In this document: positions 9,289 to 17,341 of the stretch, piece after piece
How positions within the stretch are numbered: position 1 is the stretch's first letter
How the letters are laid out: the number at the start of each line of letters is the position of its first letter
Origin: RYN-230 sp963704995
GTDB lineage: Bacteria; Actinomycetota; Actinomycetes; Streptosporangiales; Streptosporangiaceae
DNA: 64,000 nt
Direction of reading: 5' to 3'
NCBI GenBank assembly: GCA_963704995.1
Contig: CAVPIM010000017.1
Coordinates: forward strand, 806,001-870,000
Translations under genes and position numbers: made by a program
Notes under the pieces: generated by a model
Databases searched by the model: none
What the model saw: only the letters and a program-made list of their open reading frames with translations
What the model was told of the DNA's origin: nothing

Positions 9289-9990
9289 TCAGCTCAGGCT
9301 CGCCCGGATGGCCAGGCAGCGCCGGGCGCCGCGGGCGGCGAGCACCAGCCGGGCGAGGCTGGCGACGGCCGCCGCCGCGGCCAGGGCCGGGGAGAGCTTC
9401 CCCGCAGCGGTGGCCAGCTGGGCCGCCAGCAGGGCCAGGCCGAGCCCGTCGGCGCCGATGGCGCCGAGCCCGGCGACCGCCGCCGCCATGGGGGCACGGC
9501 GCGGCCGGACGGGCAGCCAGCGGGTGAGGCGGCCGGTAGCAGCGATACCGGCCAGGGCCGCGCAGGCCGTGACCGCGACCGCGACGGCGACCAGGTGCAG
9601 GACCGGCGGCAGCCCCGTCCAGCGCCAGGACTGGACGGGGGGAACAGCAAGGTGGCTGGCGGCGGCCGCGGCGATCCAGAGCAGCCCGACCAGCGGGCCG
9701 GTCACCAGCAGGGTGACGGCCATCCGGCGCGCCTGGCTGGCGGCAATCTCGGCCCGGAAAGCGTCCGCGATCTGGGCGGCGTCGCCGAATTCACCGATCA
9801 CCGCTCCCGCCGCCTGAGCCGGGGGCACTCCGGCGGACTGGTACGCATCGGCCGCGTCCATGAGGCCGCCGCGCAGCTCGGCCACGATCTCCGCGCGGCC
9901 CCGGGCTGGGCCGGGCAGCCGGGCCGCGACCTCGGCCAGATAGCGCTCGACGGCCACGCTGGCCCCGGCCTCCGGCCCTGGCCTGGTCAC
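9289..9990 (-). CDS. HAAS-domain membrane protein linked to PadR
   Basis: A 233-residue protein. Its N-terminus (VERYLAEVAARLPGPARGRA, then EIVAELRGGLMDAADAY and PPAQAAGAVIGEFGDAAQIA) matches the HAAS/permease-prefix domain, a small helical module typically encoded next to PadR regulators. It is followed by about four to five transmembrane segments. Its start overlaps the stop of the PadR gene by four bases (ATGA), so the two are co-translated. In such pairs the membrane protein is thought to work with the regulator in sensing envelope or drug stress, which is inference here. No transporter motif is visible. Confidence 0.75.
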   Translation of the reverse strand: MTRPGPEAGASVAVERYLAEVAARLPGPARGRAEIVAELRGGLMDAADAYQSAGVPPAQAAGAVIGEFGDAAQIADAFRAEIAASQARRMAVTLLVTGPLVGLLWIAAAAASHLAVPPVQSWRWTGLPPVLHLVAVAVAVTACAALAGIAATGRLTRWLPVRPRRAPMAAAVAGLGAIGADGLGLALLAAQLATAAGKLSPALAAAAAVASLARLVLAARGARRCLAIRASLS

Positions 9991-10328
9991 GGTGAACTCG
10001 CGGCCGCTGGCGCGGGCTGCAGCAGGGCGTTGACGGCCGCGGAGAAGTCCCGCCAGGTGCTGCGCTCGGTATCAAGCGCCCGCCGGCCCGCTGGCGTCAG
10101 CTGGTAGACGCGGCGGCGGCGCCCGCCCGCTGTTGACCAGCTCGCCCGGACCAGGCCCGCGCGCTCCAGGCGATGCAAGGCCGGGTAGACCGTCCCGGTC
10201 GGCAGGTTGACCTGGCCGCCGCTGCGTACCCGCAGGGCTTCCATGATCGCGTAACCGTGGCGCGGCTCCGGCTCGAGCACCGCGAGCAGGATGCCATCCA
10301 GGTGGCCCTTCAGCGTTTCCGCTCTCAT
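9987..10328 (-). CDS. PadR family transcriptional regulator
   Basis: A 113-residue PadR regulator with the classic winged helix: MRAETLKGHLDGILLAVLE, then PRHGYAIMEALR, GTVYPALHRLERAGLVRASW and a basic wing (GGRRRRVYQLTPAGRRAL). ATG 10328 is chosen because the family homology starts there; longer reading upstream is not supported. It is the first gene of a two-gene unit with the HAAS membrane protein. Two GTAGC-N3-GCTAC dyads lie immediately upstream, between it and the divergent DoxX gene, so autorepression and control of DoxX are likely. Confidence 0.9.
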   Translation of the reverse strand: MRAETLKGHLDGILLAVLEPEPRHGYAIMEALRVRSGGQVNLPTGTVYPALHRLERAGLVRASWSTAGGRRRRVYQLTPAGRRALDTERSTWRDFSAAVNALLQPAPAAASSP

Positions 10329-10330
10329 AG

Positions 10331-10374
10331 GTAGCCATGCTACCCTTGCTTTATATGTAGCATCGCTACATATA
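10331..10374. promoter_or_regulatory. Two PadR-type operators GTAGC-N3-GCTAC
   Basis: 10331-10343 reads GTAGC-CAT-GCTAC and 10352-10374 reads TATATGTAGC-ATC-GCTACATATA, a perfect 10-base-arm dyad. Both share the core GTAGC-N3-GCTAC and sit between the PadR start and the DoxX gene. PadR proteins bind ATGT/ACAT-flanked dyads of this sort, so the nearby PadR protein is the likely ligand. Confidence 0.75.
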
Positions 10375-10426
10375 GCCATCCTGCTCTTCACACTGGCTCC
10401 GCGGAGAGCGGAAGAGGAGGCCAGCC

Positions 10427-10843
10427 ATGGATACTGCGGCCCAGTCACCGGCCCTCGCCACCCGGCACGGATCCGTGCGCTGGCGATCGGCCTGCTACTG
10501 GCTGGCCACCGTCTCGGTGGCGGCCGAACTCGCAGTCGGCGGCGTATGGGACATCGCGCGCATCCCCTACGTCCGCGACCTCACGGCCCACCTGGGCTAT
10601 CCCTCGTATTTCCTGGTGATCCTGGGCAGCTGGAAGGTGCTGGGTGCCCTCGCCCTGCTCGTCCCGGGCCGCGGGCTGCTCAAGGAGTGGGCTTACGCGG
10701 GTGCCTTCTTCGTTTACACCGGGGCGATGGCCTCCCACCTGACTACCGGGTACGCCGTCGGCGAGGTGGGGGTGCTGGCCGTCATGACGGCACTGACCGT
10801 CGTGTCCTGGGCCCTGCGGCCCCCCAGCCGCCGGACACGCTAA
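10427..10843 (+). CDS. DoxX family membrane protein
   Basis: A 138-residue protein with four predicted membrane helices and the DoxX pattern: an initial helix (YWLATVSVAAELAVGGVWDI), the LGYPSYFLVILGSWKVLGALALL segment, a third helix with GAFFVYTGAMASHLTTG, and a final helix. DoxX proteins are small integral membrane proteins associated with thiol stress and quinone systems in some bacteria; the role here is open. AGAGGAGG precedes ATG 10427. It is divergent from the PadR pair and probably controlled by the operators between them. Confidence 0.85.
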   Translation: MDTAAQSPALATRHGSVRWRSACYWLATVSVAAELAVGGVWDIARIPYVRDLTAHLGYPSYFLVILGSWKVLGALALLVPGRGLLKEWAYAGAFFVYTGAMASHLTTGYAVGEVGVLAVMTALTVVSWALRPPSRRTR

Positions 10844-10948
10844 GGCCGGGCCTGGCCTGCGGGAACGGGCCACCGGGAACCGGGAGCGGGTCCGGCCCGT
10901 CCAAGTCCTGAGGCATGCACCTGCAGGCTGGACGGAACGGAGGCCGGA

Positions 10949-11533
10949 ATGCGCGGGAACATCGGTGCGCGGCGGGTGTCCGGGTTCGCGATCCTGGCCC
11001 CCATCGCAGCCGGGACCATGATCGGGCTGGCCGGGTGCGGCAGCGTGCCCGGCGGGACCAGTGCTGCCGGGCAGGCCAGCGCTTCCGGGCAGGCCAGTGC
11101 TTCCGGGCAGGCCAGCGCAGCCCAGCCGGCGTCGGCGAGCATCCCGCTGTGCGCCGCGGCGCACCAGCTGGACCAGGTCATGCTGCGGCTCACCTCAGGC
11201 CCGGCCCGTGCGATGCTCCCGCGCGCGGTGACGATCACGGACGCGGTCCGGGTCCGGGCCCTGGCGGGCACGCTGTGCACGCTGCCGCCGATGCCCCGCG
11301 GGCTGCACTGCCCGGCCGCCCTGGGCAGCGCGCTCCTGCTGGACTTCTCGGCCGCGGGCCGCGCGTACCCGCCGGTGCGCATCCAGGACTCAGGGTGCGC
11401 CACCGTCACCGGGGTCGGGCCGGCCCGTCAGTGGTCATGGTCGTCACGGCCCGGCCGGGTGCTGAGCGCGGCGGTCGGCGGGAAGGGCCGGCTGGTCCCG
11501 GGCAGCTACCCGAGCAGCGTGCCTACCCAGTGA
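10949..11533 (+). CDS. Secreted lipoprotein of unknown function
   Basis: A 194-residue lipoprotein. The signal peptide (MRGNIGARRVSGFAILAPIA...) ends with the lipobox IGLAGC, placing the acylated Cys near residue 31. Next come repeats of GQASAS (three copies, coded by near-identical 18-base units) forming a flexible Ala/Ser/Gly linker. The mature domain has four Cys residues that could form disulfides (IPLCAAAHQLDQ, LAGTLCTLPPM, GLHCPAAL, DSGCATVTG). GGAGG lies just before ATG 10949. A strong hairpin follows at 11580. I do not recognise a functional family. Confidence 0.75.
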   Translation: MRGNIGARRVSGFAILAPIAAGTMIGLAGCGSVPGGTSAAGQASASGQASASGQASAAQPASASIPLCAAAHQLDQVMLRLTSGPARAMLPRAVTITDAVRVRALAGTLCTLPPMPRGLHCPAALGSALLLDFSAAGRAYPPVRIQDSGCATVTGVGPARQWSWSSRPGRVLSAAVGGKGRLVPGSYPSSVPTQ

Positions 11534-11538
11534 GTGAT

Positions 11539-11572
11539 GCCGGACCGGCATCCCACGCCGGACCGGCATCCC
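11539..11572. repeat. Tandem 16-base palindromic repeat
   Basis: GCCGGACCGGCATCCC occurs twice with a period of 18 bases (11539-11554 and 11557-11572). The first copy is part of the perfect dyad GATGCCGG-A-CCGGCATC. It lies just after the lipoprotein stop codon and before the strong terminator, so it probably adds to 3' end structure. Confidence 0.7.
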
Positions 11573-11579
11573 CCAGCCA

Positions 11580-11625
11580 GGCACGGACCGCGACGGTTGT
11601 CCCCGCTCCCGTCGCGGTCCGTGCC
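11580..11625. terminator. Bidirectional terminator hairpin
   Basis: A perfect 17-base stem (left arm 11580-11596, right arm 11609-11625, GCACGGACCGCGACGG core) with a 12-base loop lies between the convergent lipoprotein and secreted-protein genes. There is no long T-run, which is common for GC-rich actinomycete terminators. Confidence 0.8.
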
Positions 11626-11653
11626 GCACCGTTATAGGTGCTGGAACCGGCCC

Positions 11654-13358
11654 CTAGCCGCGGCAGGGGTTCGGCATGTTGCCGCTGTTGAAGTTGTCGT
11701 ACACACTCGCGGTCGTGAATCCGGCCTCCGGGAACACGCTCTTCAGCAGCGGGCCGAATTCAGCCGTGGAACTGCCGCCGAAGTTGTTCGTGGTCCCGGG
11801 CAGGTACTTCCCGCCTTCCCGCCAGGCGCAGCCGCCCCAGGACGTGCTGGTCGTGGAGAAGAACGGGTAGAACTGCGCGCCGGGTGGCGGGTTGACGCAA
11901 TTCGCTCCGGTCGTCCGGTCGCAGAACGGCGGGTTGGCCTGCGAGTCGGAAGCCTCGATCCTCGGCAGGTCGGTCTCGAACGCGATCGTCGGGTAGTTCC
12001 GTCCCCGCGTGAGCGGGCTGGTGAACATGACCGGTGACGGGTGCAGCGCCCGGTCGGCGGCGACGTTCGGGTTCGTGCCCGGCCAGTCCGCACGGTAGGA
12101 CTGCCCGTCGTAGTCCGAGTCAGGGCTGAAGCAGCCGTTGATGCGCACCAGCAGTGAGTCGGTGCCCGGCACGCAGCCGCTGTCGTCGGCGTCCAGGGTC
12201 GGGTCCTGGCTGCCGGCCTTGCTGCAGTCGAACTGTGCGTTGAGGGCCAGGCAGTTCTCGAAGTGGCCGATCTCGTCGGACATGGCCACGTTGTACGTGT
12301 GCGCCGACCAGGTGTTGCCGCGCGGGTTGGCGGTCGAGTACTCCGGGTGGAACGCGTACGGCTTCTCCTGGCACGTCGCGGAGTTCGGCGTGTACAGGAT
12401 GTGGCCGAACCCGTTGGCGACCGATGCGGTCATCGACCCGTGCTGGCCGCTGGTGAGGTCGGCCAGGCTGATCCGCAGCCCGGCCCGGGTGTCCCGCATG
12501 TGGATCCGGACGACGTCGCCCGGGCTCATGAACAGGTCCTTGCGCGGGTTCGGGTTCACCGCGGCGAAGTTCGGGCTGGTCAGCGTGCCGGTGAACAGCG
12601 GGTTCGCCGGGGCCTGGGACTTCCCGCTCTTCGTGATGTACGCCCAGTTGATCGGCTCAGGGCCGCCGAGGACGTAGTTGTTGCAGGCGCTGGTGTTCCC
12701 GACGCCGGTGTTCTGGTTCAGGTTGAAGCTGTCGATGGTCATCGCCGCGCAGTACTGCGTCTTCGTGCAGCCGAACCCCTCGAACTGGGGGACGTATCCC
12801 GGGCCGTAGAACTGGAGCTCCATGTAGGCGTTGCCCGGGTGCTTCCCGATGTAGTCCGCCGCCTTGGGGTTGGTGCCCACCAGGTTGTTGGCGTCAGAGT
12901 CGGGTGTGCACTTGCGGGTGAACTCGGGCGCGGACTGGGTGTCGCAGAGCGTGAGCCCGAACCAGAACGTGGGCCGCAGCTGGAAATTCCAGGTCGAACC
13001 CGCCGGACCCCGACGCGTTGGGCTGCTGCTTGGGGTCCTTCGGCAGCGTCATCGTGTAAGTGATGTCATTGCCCGACCCGGGCTGCCCGGACTTGAATTC
13101 GAGTGACGGCTCGTCGTGCCCGACGTATCCCCCCGGCGGGGCGCTAGAGGTGTCCACGCACAGTGAGTTGTAGCTCTGGCACAGGGGATTCTCGAGGGAG
13201 GGCTGGGAGGCAGCCCTGGTGGCGTGGGTGCCCTTGGCCATGCCCCTCGTGGTCTGGGCCTGTGAGTTAGCGCGGCTCGCGGCGCTCGCCGGAAGTGTGG
13301 CCGCCGCGAGAACGAAGAAGCTTAGGAGGCTGATCGCAGCCATGACGTATCGCTTCAC
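11654..13358 (-). CDS. Large secreted Cys-containing protein, one frame break
   Basis: A protein of about 565 residues, reconstructed across one frame break near 12986-12990 (a TTTCC run). The signal peptide VKRYVMAAISLLSFFVLAAA ends at ASAASRA. GTG 13358 is favoured because AAAGGA lies just before it; ATG 13376 is an alternative. The mature part has paired Cys motifs (NPLCQSYNSLCVD, GFGCTKTQYCAAM, FCDRTTGANCVNPP) and conserved-looking blocks such as PGDVVRIHMRDTRAGLRISL and VAMSDEIGHFENCLALNAQF. The family looks like a known group of secreted actinomycete and fungal proteins with no assigned function, possibly surface-binding. The break is probably a sequencing indel because both halves are well conserved in composition. 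Confidence 0.6.
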
Positions 13359-13608
13359 CGCTGTCCTTTCATCCATAGCCGGAACCTGGGTACGCGTCAT
13401 TGCGCGCAGGGTGACCGGTCCTTTCGGCCCGGCGATCTCAGCCCACAGCCGGCTAACCCCCCGTGCGAAACCCCTTCCCCTGGCTAATCGTCACGGAGCG
13501 TGTCCCACGACCAGCTGAACCCACCAGGCATATATGGCGAACCAGACATGCATTCCCAGATATGACCGGCCACTATGGAGTGCTACCAGCAGATACTCCT
13601 ACGTGAGG

Positions 13609-13638
13609 CGGAGGATGGCAATAACGGAGGATGGCAAT
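13609..13638. repeat. Two 14-base direct repeats before the SDR gene
   Basis: CGGAGGATGGCAAT occurs at 13609-13622 and 13625-13638. Each copy contains GGAGG followed by ATGG, resembling a duplicated ribosome site plus start codon, but neither ATG leads into the downstream frame. It may be a slippage duplication in the leader of the SDR gene. Confidence 0.7.
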
Positions 13639-13679
13639 TAAGAGATCAGCGCTGGCGTGCACCCGCCCAGGAGGAGCCC

Positions 13680-14420
13680 ATGAAGATTGAGGGATCGGTG
13701 GCCCTGGTCACCGGCGCCGACCGCGGGCTGGGCCAGGCCGACGCGCGGGAACTGGTCCGCCGCGGCGCGGCCCGGGTCTACGGGGCCGCCCGCCATCCGG
13801 ACCGGGTCACCGGGCCGGGCGTGACGCCGGTCGGCCTGGATATCACCGACCCGCAGCGGGTCGCCGAGGTCGCGGAGGAGTGCGCGGACGTCAGCCTGCT
13901 GGTCAACAACGCGGGCGTGATGAACGCCGCCACCTTCACCGGCGCACCCAGCCTGGACGCGGCCCGGCAGGAGATGGAGACCAACTACTTCGGCACGCTG
14001 AGCATGTGCCGCGCGTTCGCGCCGGTACTGGCGGCCCATGGCGGCGGGGCGATCGTCAACATGCTCTCGGTCACCAGCTTCTACACCAACCCGTTCAACG
14101 CCTCCTACGGTGCCTCGAAGGCCGCGGGCTGGTCCCTGACCAACGGCATCCGCCTCGAGCTGCACCATCAGGGCACCCTGGTGATCGCGGTGCACGCTGG
14201 CTTCATCGACACCGACATGGCCGCGCTGGTCGACGCGCCGAAGATCAGCCCGGAATCGATGGCTGGGCAGATCTGCGACGCGATCGAGGCCGGCCAGGTC
14301 GAGGTGCTCGCCGACGAGCGGACCCGGTTCGTCAAGGCCTCACTCCCCCGCGACCAGGAGCTGATCTACCCGCCGGTCCAGGAGTTCTGGGACGCCGCGC
14401 TGAAAGGCACGGCCCCCTAG
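13680..14420 (+). CDS. SDR family oxidoreductase
   Basis: A 246-residue short-chain dehydrogenase. The Rossmann cofactor motif is modified (VTGADRGLGQADARELVRRG, with Asp where Ser/Asn is common). NNAGV lies near residue 80, the catalytic Ser in NMLSVTSFY near 127, and YGASKAAG near 142 supplies Tyr and Lys. The reaction is NAD(P)-dependent oxidation or reduction of an unknown alcohol or ketone in the cytoplasm. AGGAG lies 5 bases before ATG 13680. It appears monocistronic, with a doubled 14-base repeat in its leader. Confidence 0.88.
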   Translation: MKIEGSVALVTGADRGLGQADARELVRRGAARVYGAARHPDRVTGPGVTPVGLDITDPQRVAEVAEECADVSLLVNNAGVMNAATFTGAPSLDAARQEMETNYFGTLSMCRAFAPVLAAHGGGAIVNMLSVTSFYTNPFNASYGASKAAGWSLTNGIRLELHHQGTLVIAVHAGFIDTDMAALVDAPKISPESMAGQICDAIEAGQVEVLADERTRFVKASLPRDQELIYPPVQEFWDAALKGTAP

Positions 14421-14450
14421 CCGGGACGTTCGCCCGGCCCGCCCGTGTCC

Positions 14451-14644
14451 ATGACACGTCCGCGGCCTGCCACCCGGAGTCCGCCCCCAGGGAAGATCTC
14501 GCCCGCCAGCAGGCGGTCAAGCAGATCGAGCGCAAACGGCTTTATCGCACGAGTGTCGTCGTGTCCGGCCTGGGCATGGTGCTGCTCGTCTTCATCTGGG
14601 CCCTCTCCAGGCCGGGCCGGCGCACTGAGCCCGCGAGGAAGTGA
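14451..14644 (+). CDS. Small membrane protein, probable frame break
   Basis: A short protein of about 64 residues can be read as MTRPRPATRSPPP, then REDLARQQAVKQIERKRLYR and SVVVSGLGMVLLVFIWALSR if one base is dropped in the C5 run at 14484-14488. The basic helix followed by a transmembrane helix resembles one half of small 2TM-domain proteins from actinomycetes. Without the correction the membrane-spanning frame has no good start codon. It sits six bases before the flavodoxin remnant. Function unknown. Confidence 0.4.
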
Positions 14645-14649
14645 CGATC

Positions 14650-14968
14650 ATGACTGACTCACCCACGGCACCGCCCGGTCGCGGCGTGCGGGTACTGGTC
14701 TGCGCGGCCTCGAAGCAAGCTGGCCCAGGCCATGGACCAGGTTCCCGTCGAGGTCCCCCGTATCCGCACGTCGGTCGGCGCGCGGGATCACCGGATGTTC
14801 GGCGGCAAGCTGGACCGCAAGAAGCTGAACCCGGCCCAGCGGCTCTCCCTGCTGGCCTTCCGCGGGCTGGACGGCGACTTCCGGGACTGGGCTGAGATCC
14901 AGCGCTGGGCTGAGATCCAGCGCTGGGCTGAGACCATCGCGGGCCAGCTCACGCTCACCCCGCGGTAG
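14650..14968 (+). pseudogene. Flavodoxin remnant with internal deletion
   Basis: The N-terminus (ATG 14650) has the start of a flavodoxin fold, VRVLVCAASKQ, which would lead into the FMN phosphate loop. Near 14716 the frame changes and the sequence jumps straight to the family's C-terminal region: TSVGARDHRMFGGKLDRKKL, then RGLDGDFRDWAEIQRWAE. About 95 residues of the normal fold, including the FMN loops, are missing. The last helix also carries an 18-base tandem duplication (AEIQRW twice). It resembles the HemG-like flavodoxin-domain proteins of actinomycetes and cannot bind FMN as it stands. Confidence 0.65.
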
Positions 14969-15002
14969 CCCGCTACGGCGCCCTGACCGCCCGTGCCCGG
15001 CG

Positions 15003-15263
15003 CTACAAGGCCAGCAGCCGGGTGAGCTCAGCCGGCTCGGCGCCCGCCACATCCAGGACCTTGGTCCGGCTGGTGGCCCCCGTGACCAGGGTGACCGCGC
15101 TGCGGCGGACGCCGAAGGCGTCGGCTACCGCGGCCAGCGCCGCGGCGGTGGCCTGCCCGCCCACAGCCCGGGGGCTGACCCGGACGACCAGCGCGCCCCC
15201 GTGGTCGCCGCCCACCCGGGGACGGGGTGACCCGGGGCGTACCCGGACGGTGATCCGCACCAC
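15003..15263 (-). CDS. DUF167 (YggU) family protein
   Basis: An 86-residue protein matching the YggU/DUF167 family in length and pattern: ITVRVRPGSPRPRVGGDHGG at the start, LVVRVSPRAVGGQATAAALA in the middle and AVTLVTGATSRTKVLDVAG near the end. The family adopts a small alpha/beta fold and has no established activity. Two adjacent GTG codons (15263 and 15260) can serve as start and neither has a strong ribosome site. About 550 bp without a clear gene lie upstream. Confidence 0.8.
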   Translation of the reverse strand: MVRITVRVRPGSPRPRVGGDHGGALVVRVSPRAVGGQATAAALAAVADAFGVRRSAVTLVTGATSRTKVLDVAGAEPAELTRLLAL

Positions 15264-15810
15264 CCCAGTGTGCCGCGCGCGCCGCAGCCCCCGCCAGGGC
15301 CGGTAATTTGAGTCGCTAATCTCCTGAAATGACCAGGATATTGGCTCCGATTCTGGGGTAAATCCCCAGGCCAGACGCTGGTTTACGGTCGTTTTCAGGA
15401 TCAGGAATCCGCCGCATCCGGTGCTCCGGAAAGGATGTGACTGCGTCTCACCAAGTACAGGCGCCCGCCAAGGGGCTGGCCGGCAGTGCTGAGTAACGGG
15501 GCCTCCCATGAATGTGTGCCGGCGGCCCGGCCGGGACCGGCGGCCGGGCAGGCGGCGCGCACGCCGGGACGGCCCCGGCCGGCCAGGCGACGCTCTACAC
15601 GGCCGCGTCCTCGCCCGGCCGCGGGCGGCCCCCCGGCCGCAGCGGGCCACCACCGCGTTCTGGCCAGTGCCCCAGCCGGGTGCCTGAGTTCCGCGACTAC
15701 CTGGGCGGGCCCGCATTCCCGTGGCGGGGCACCCCGTTCGTCTGCATCGCGGACAACGTGGTGCTGCGCTCCGGCGCCGTGGACATCGGCCGGCCACGGG
15801 CCCGGTTCTA
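15264..15810. other. Long intergenic region with hairpins and a coding-like patch
   Basis: No complete gene is recognised. 15353-15369 forms a CTGGGG-TAAAT-CCCCAG hairpin inside an AT-richer pocket. An imperfect inverted repeat brackets it: TCCTGAAATGACC at 15322-15334 and the reverse complement of TCCTGAAAACGACC at 15387-15400. From about 15660 to 15845 the + strand reads as an open frame with almost entirely G/C third positions (VPEFRDYLGGPAFPWRGTPF and onward), which looks like a coding remnant overlapping the end of the next gene. Confidence 0.4.
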
Positions 15811-17292
15811 CTACTGCCCGGACGCCGTCTGCTTCAGGGCGGCGATTCCCAGGGCGCCGGCCGGCACCAGCGTGACCAGTGCGGGCAGCTGGTACCGCCA
15901 CGAGAACTCGAACAGGTCGGAGACCAGCAGCACACACGCGGCCGAGGCGAAACACAGCAGGCAGGCCAGGGCCAGCGACCGGGTGGCCGGGTCGGAGCGC
16001 CAGCGCCGGCGCAGCAGCACCCCGGACCCGGCCAGCCCGGTGACCGCGCACAGGGCCAGCAACGGGCCGGGCGTGAATCCGCCGCCGAGCTGATAGGAGC
16101 GCAGGAACACGGCGGCGGGCCGCCAGACGGCCGGTGCACCCCCGCCGAACCGGGCGATCTCGGCCATCACCTCCGGCCGGGTCGAGTGCGAGGAGAAGTA
16201 CGGGAACGTGGCCTGGAACTGCCAGCGGGAGATGGGTGTGTCCCCCGGGCTGGTCTCCCGGGTCAGCGCGAACAGTTTCACCACGTCACGGGCGTAGGCG
16301 CCGGCCAGCCGCTGCGGCTGCTGGGTCAGCACCTGGTGGTTGAAGTCCGAGAGCATGCTGTCGGTCTCGGCCCGCGGCAGCTTCGCGTAGTACGGCCGGA
16401 TCGGGGAGCCAGGCTCGTACTCCAGCCAGTCCGGCCCCCTGGCCTGCTGGGCCAGGCTCGGGCACATCCCCCGCTCGGCCGCGGGGAGCCGGAGCGTGGC
16501 GCAGTCGGCCGCGGCCGCGGCCCGCCCGTAGAACGAGGTGACGCCGGTGTGGGACAGGAAGAAGTCCCCGGCCACCACGTAGGAGACGGTGCAGTAGGCC
16601 GCGATCGGCAGGGCGAACGCGGCGCAGAAGGCGGCGGCCCGCCCGGCCGCGCGGCGCCAGCCGCCGCCCGCGGCCAGCAGGTAGATCACCCCGGGCAGGA
16701 TCATGGCCTCACCGACCTGGGCGAACGTGGCCGACGCGCCGAGGACCAGGCCGGCCCCCACGGCGGCGCGCCACCCCGGCCCCGGCCGCCAGAGCAGGAT
16801 GGCCAGGCCGGCCACGAGCAGCGCCTCGAACCAGGTGCCCGGCATGATCGCCTGCTCGTTCTGCAGCTGATAGGCGTCCAGCAGTACCGGCGCGATGGCC
16901 AGCGCGGCCAGCCACCGGGATACGCCGCGGCGCAGCAGCAGCAGGTAGATGACCACCGCCATGGCCAGGCCGAGCAGGTGCTGGACCGCGGCGACCGCGC
17001 TGAAGCCGGCGGCGAGCGCGATGGCCAGCAGCGGCCCCTTGTAGCCGACCGGGTCCATCCCCGCGGCGTTGTACAGATAGCGCTCGGTGTCGATGTAGAA
17101 CAGTGCGGGCCGGTACGCGAACTGCACGAGCACCCGGAGGGCCAGGCCGGCCGTCAGCAGCAGGAGGGCGAGCCAGTGCCGCCGGGCCAGGCCGGCCCCG
17201 GCCGCGCGCCACCGGGCCGGGCGCCCCTGCGCCGCGGGGGCAGCCTGGCCGGGGGCCACCCCGGCCTGGCTGCTGCCCAGCACGCGGGTCAC
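15811..17292 (-). CDS. Polytopic membrane glycosyltransferase-like protein
   Basis: A 493-residue protein with about ten to eleven hydrophobic helices. After a basic Pro/Ala-rich N-terminus the first helix leads into a luminal loop, YRPALFYIDTERYLYNAAG, with the acidic Asp-x-Glu near residue 70 placed as in GT-C fold glycosyltransferases that use polyprenyl-phosphate sugars. A large extracytoplasmic loop lies near residues 245-350. Acceptor and sugar are unknown. GTG 17292 has AAGGGTGA upstream. It lies 49 bp downstream of the MptB-like gene on the same strand, so a common operon for cell-envelope glycan assembly is likely. Confidence 0.7.
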   Translation of the reverse strand: MTRVLGSSQAGVAPGQAAPAAQGRPARWRAAGAGLARRHWLALLLLTAGLALRVLVQFAYRPALFYIDTERYLYNAAGMDPVGYKGPLLAIALAAGFSAVAAVQHLLGLAMAVVIYLLLLRRGVSRWLAALAIAPVLLDAYQLQNEQAIMPGTWFEALLVAGLAILLWRPGPGWRAAVGAGLVLGASATFAQVGEAMILPGVIYLLAAGGGWRRAAGRAAAFCAAFALPIAAYCTVSYVVAGDFFLSHTGVTSFYGRAAAAADCATLRLPAAERGMCPSLAQQARGPDWLEYEPGSPIRPYYAKLPRAETDSMLSDFNHQVLTQQPQRLAGAYARDVVKLFALTRETSPGDTPISRWQFQATFPYFSSHSTRPEVMAEIARFGGGAPAVWRPAAVFLRSYQLGGGFTPGPLLALCAVTGLAGSGVLLRRRWRSDPATRSLALACLLCFASAACVLLVSDLFEFSWRYQLPALVTLVPAGALGIAALKQTASGQ

Positions 17293-17341
17293 AGCCCAGT
17301 CACCCTTAGCGACAAGACCGGGTCCGGGGGCAGGGCCGAGA

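Noticed and set aside
15401..16051. 216-codon minus-strand frame
   Set aside because: It is an Arg/Ala/Gly-rich shadow of the glycosyltransferase gene end and the intergenic region, with no domain.
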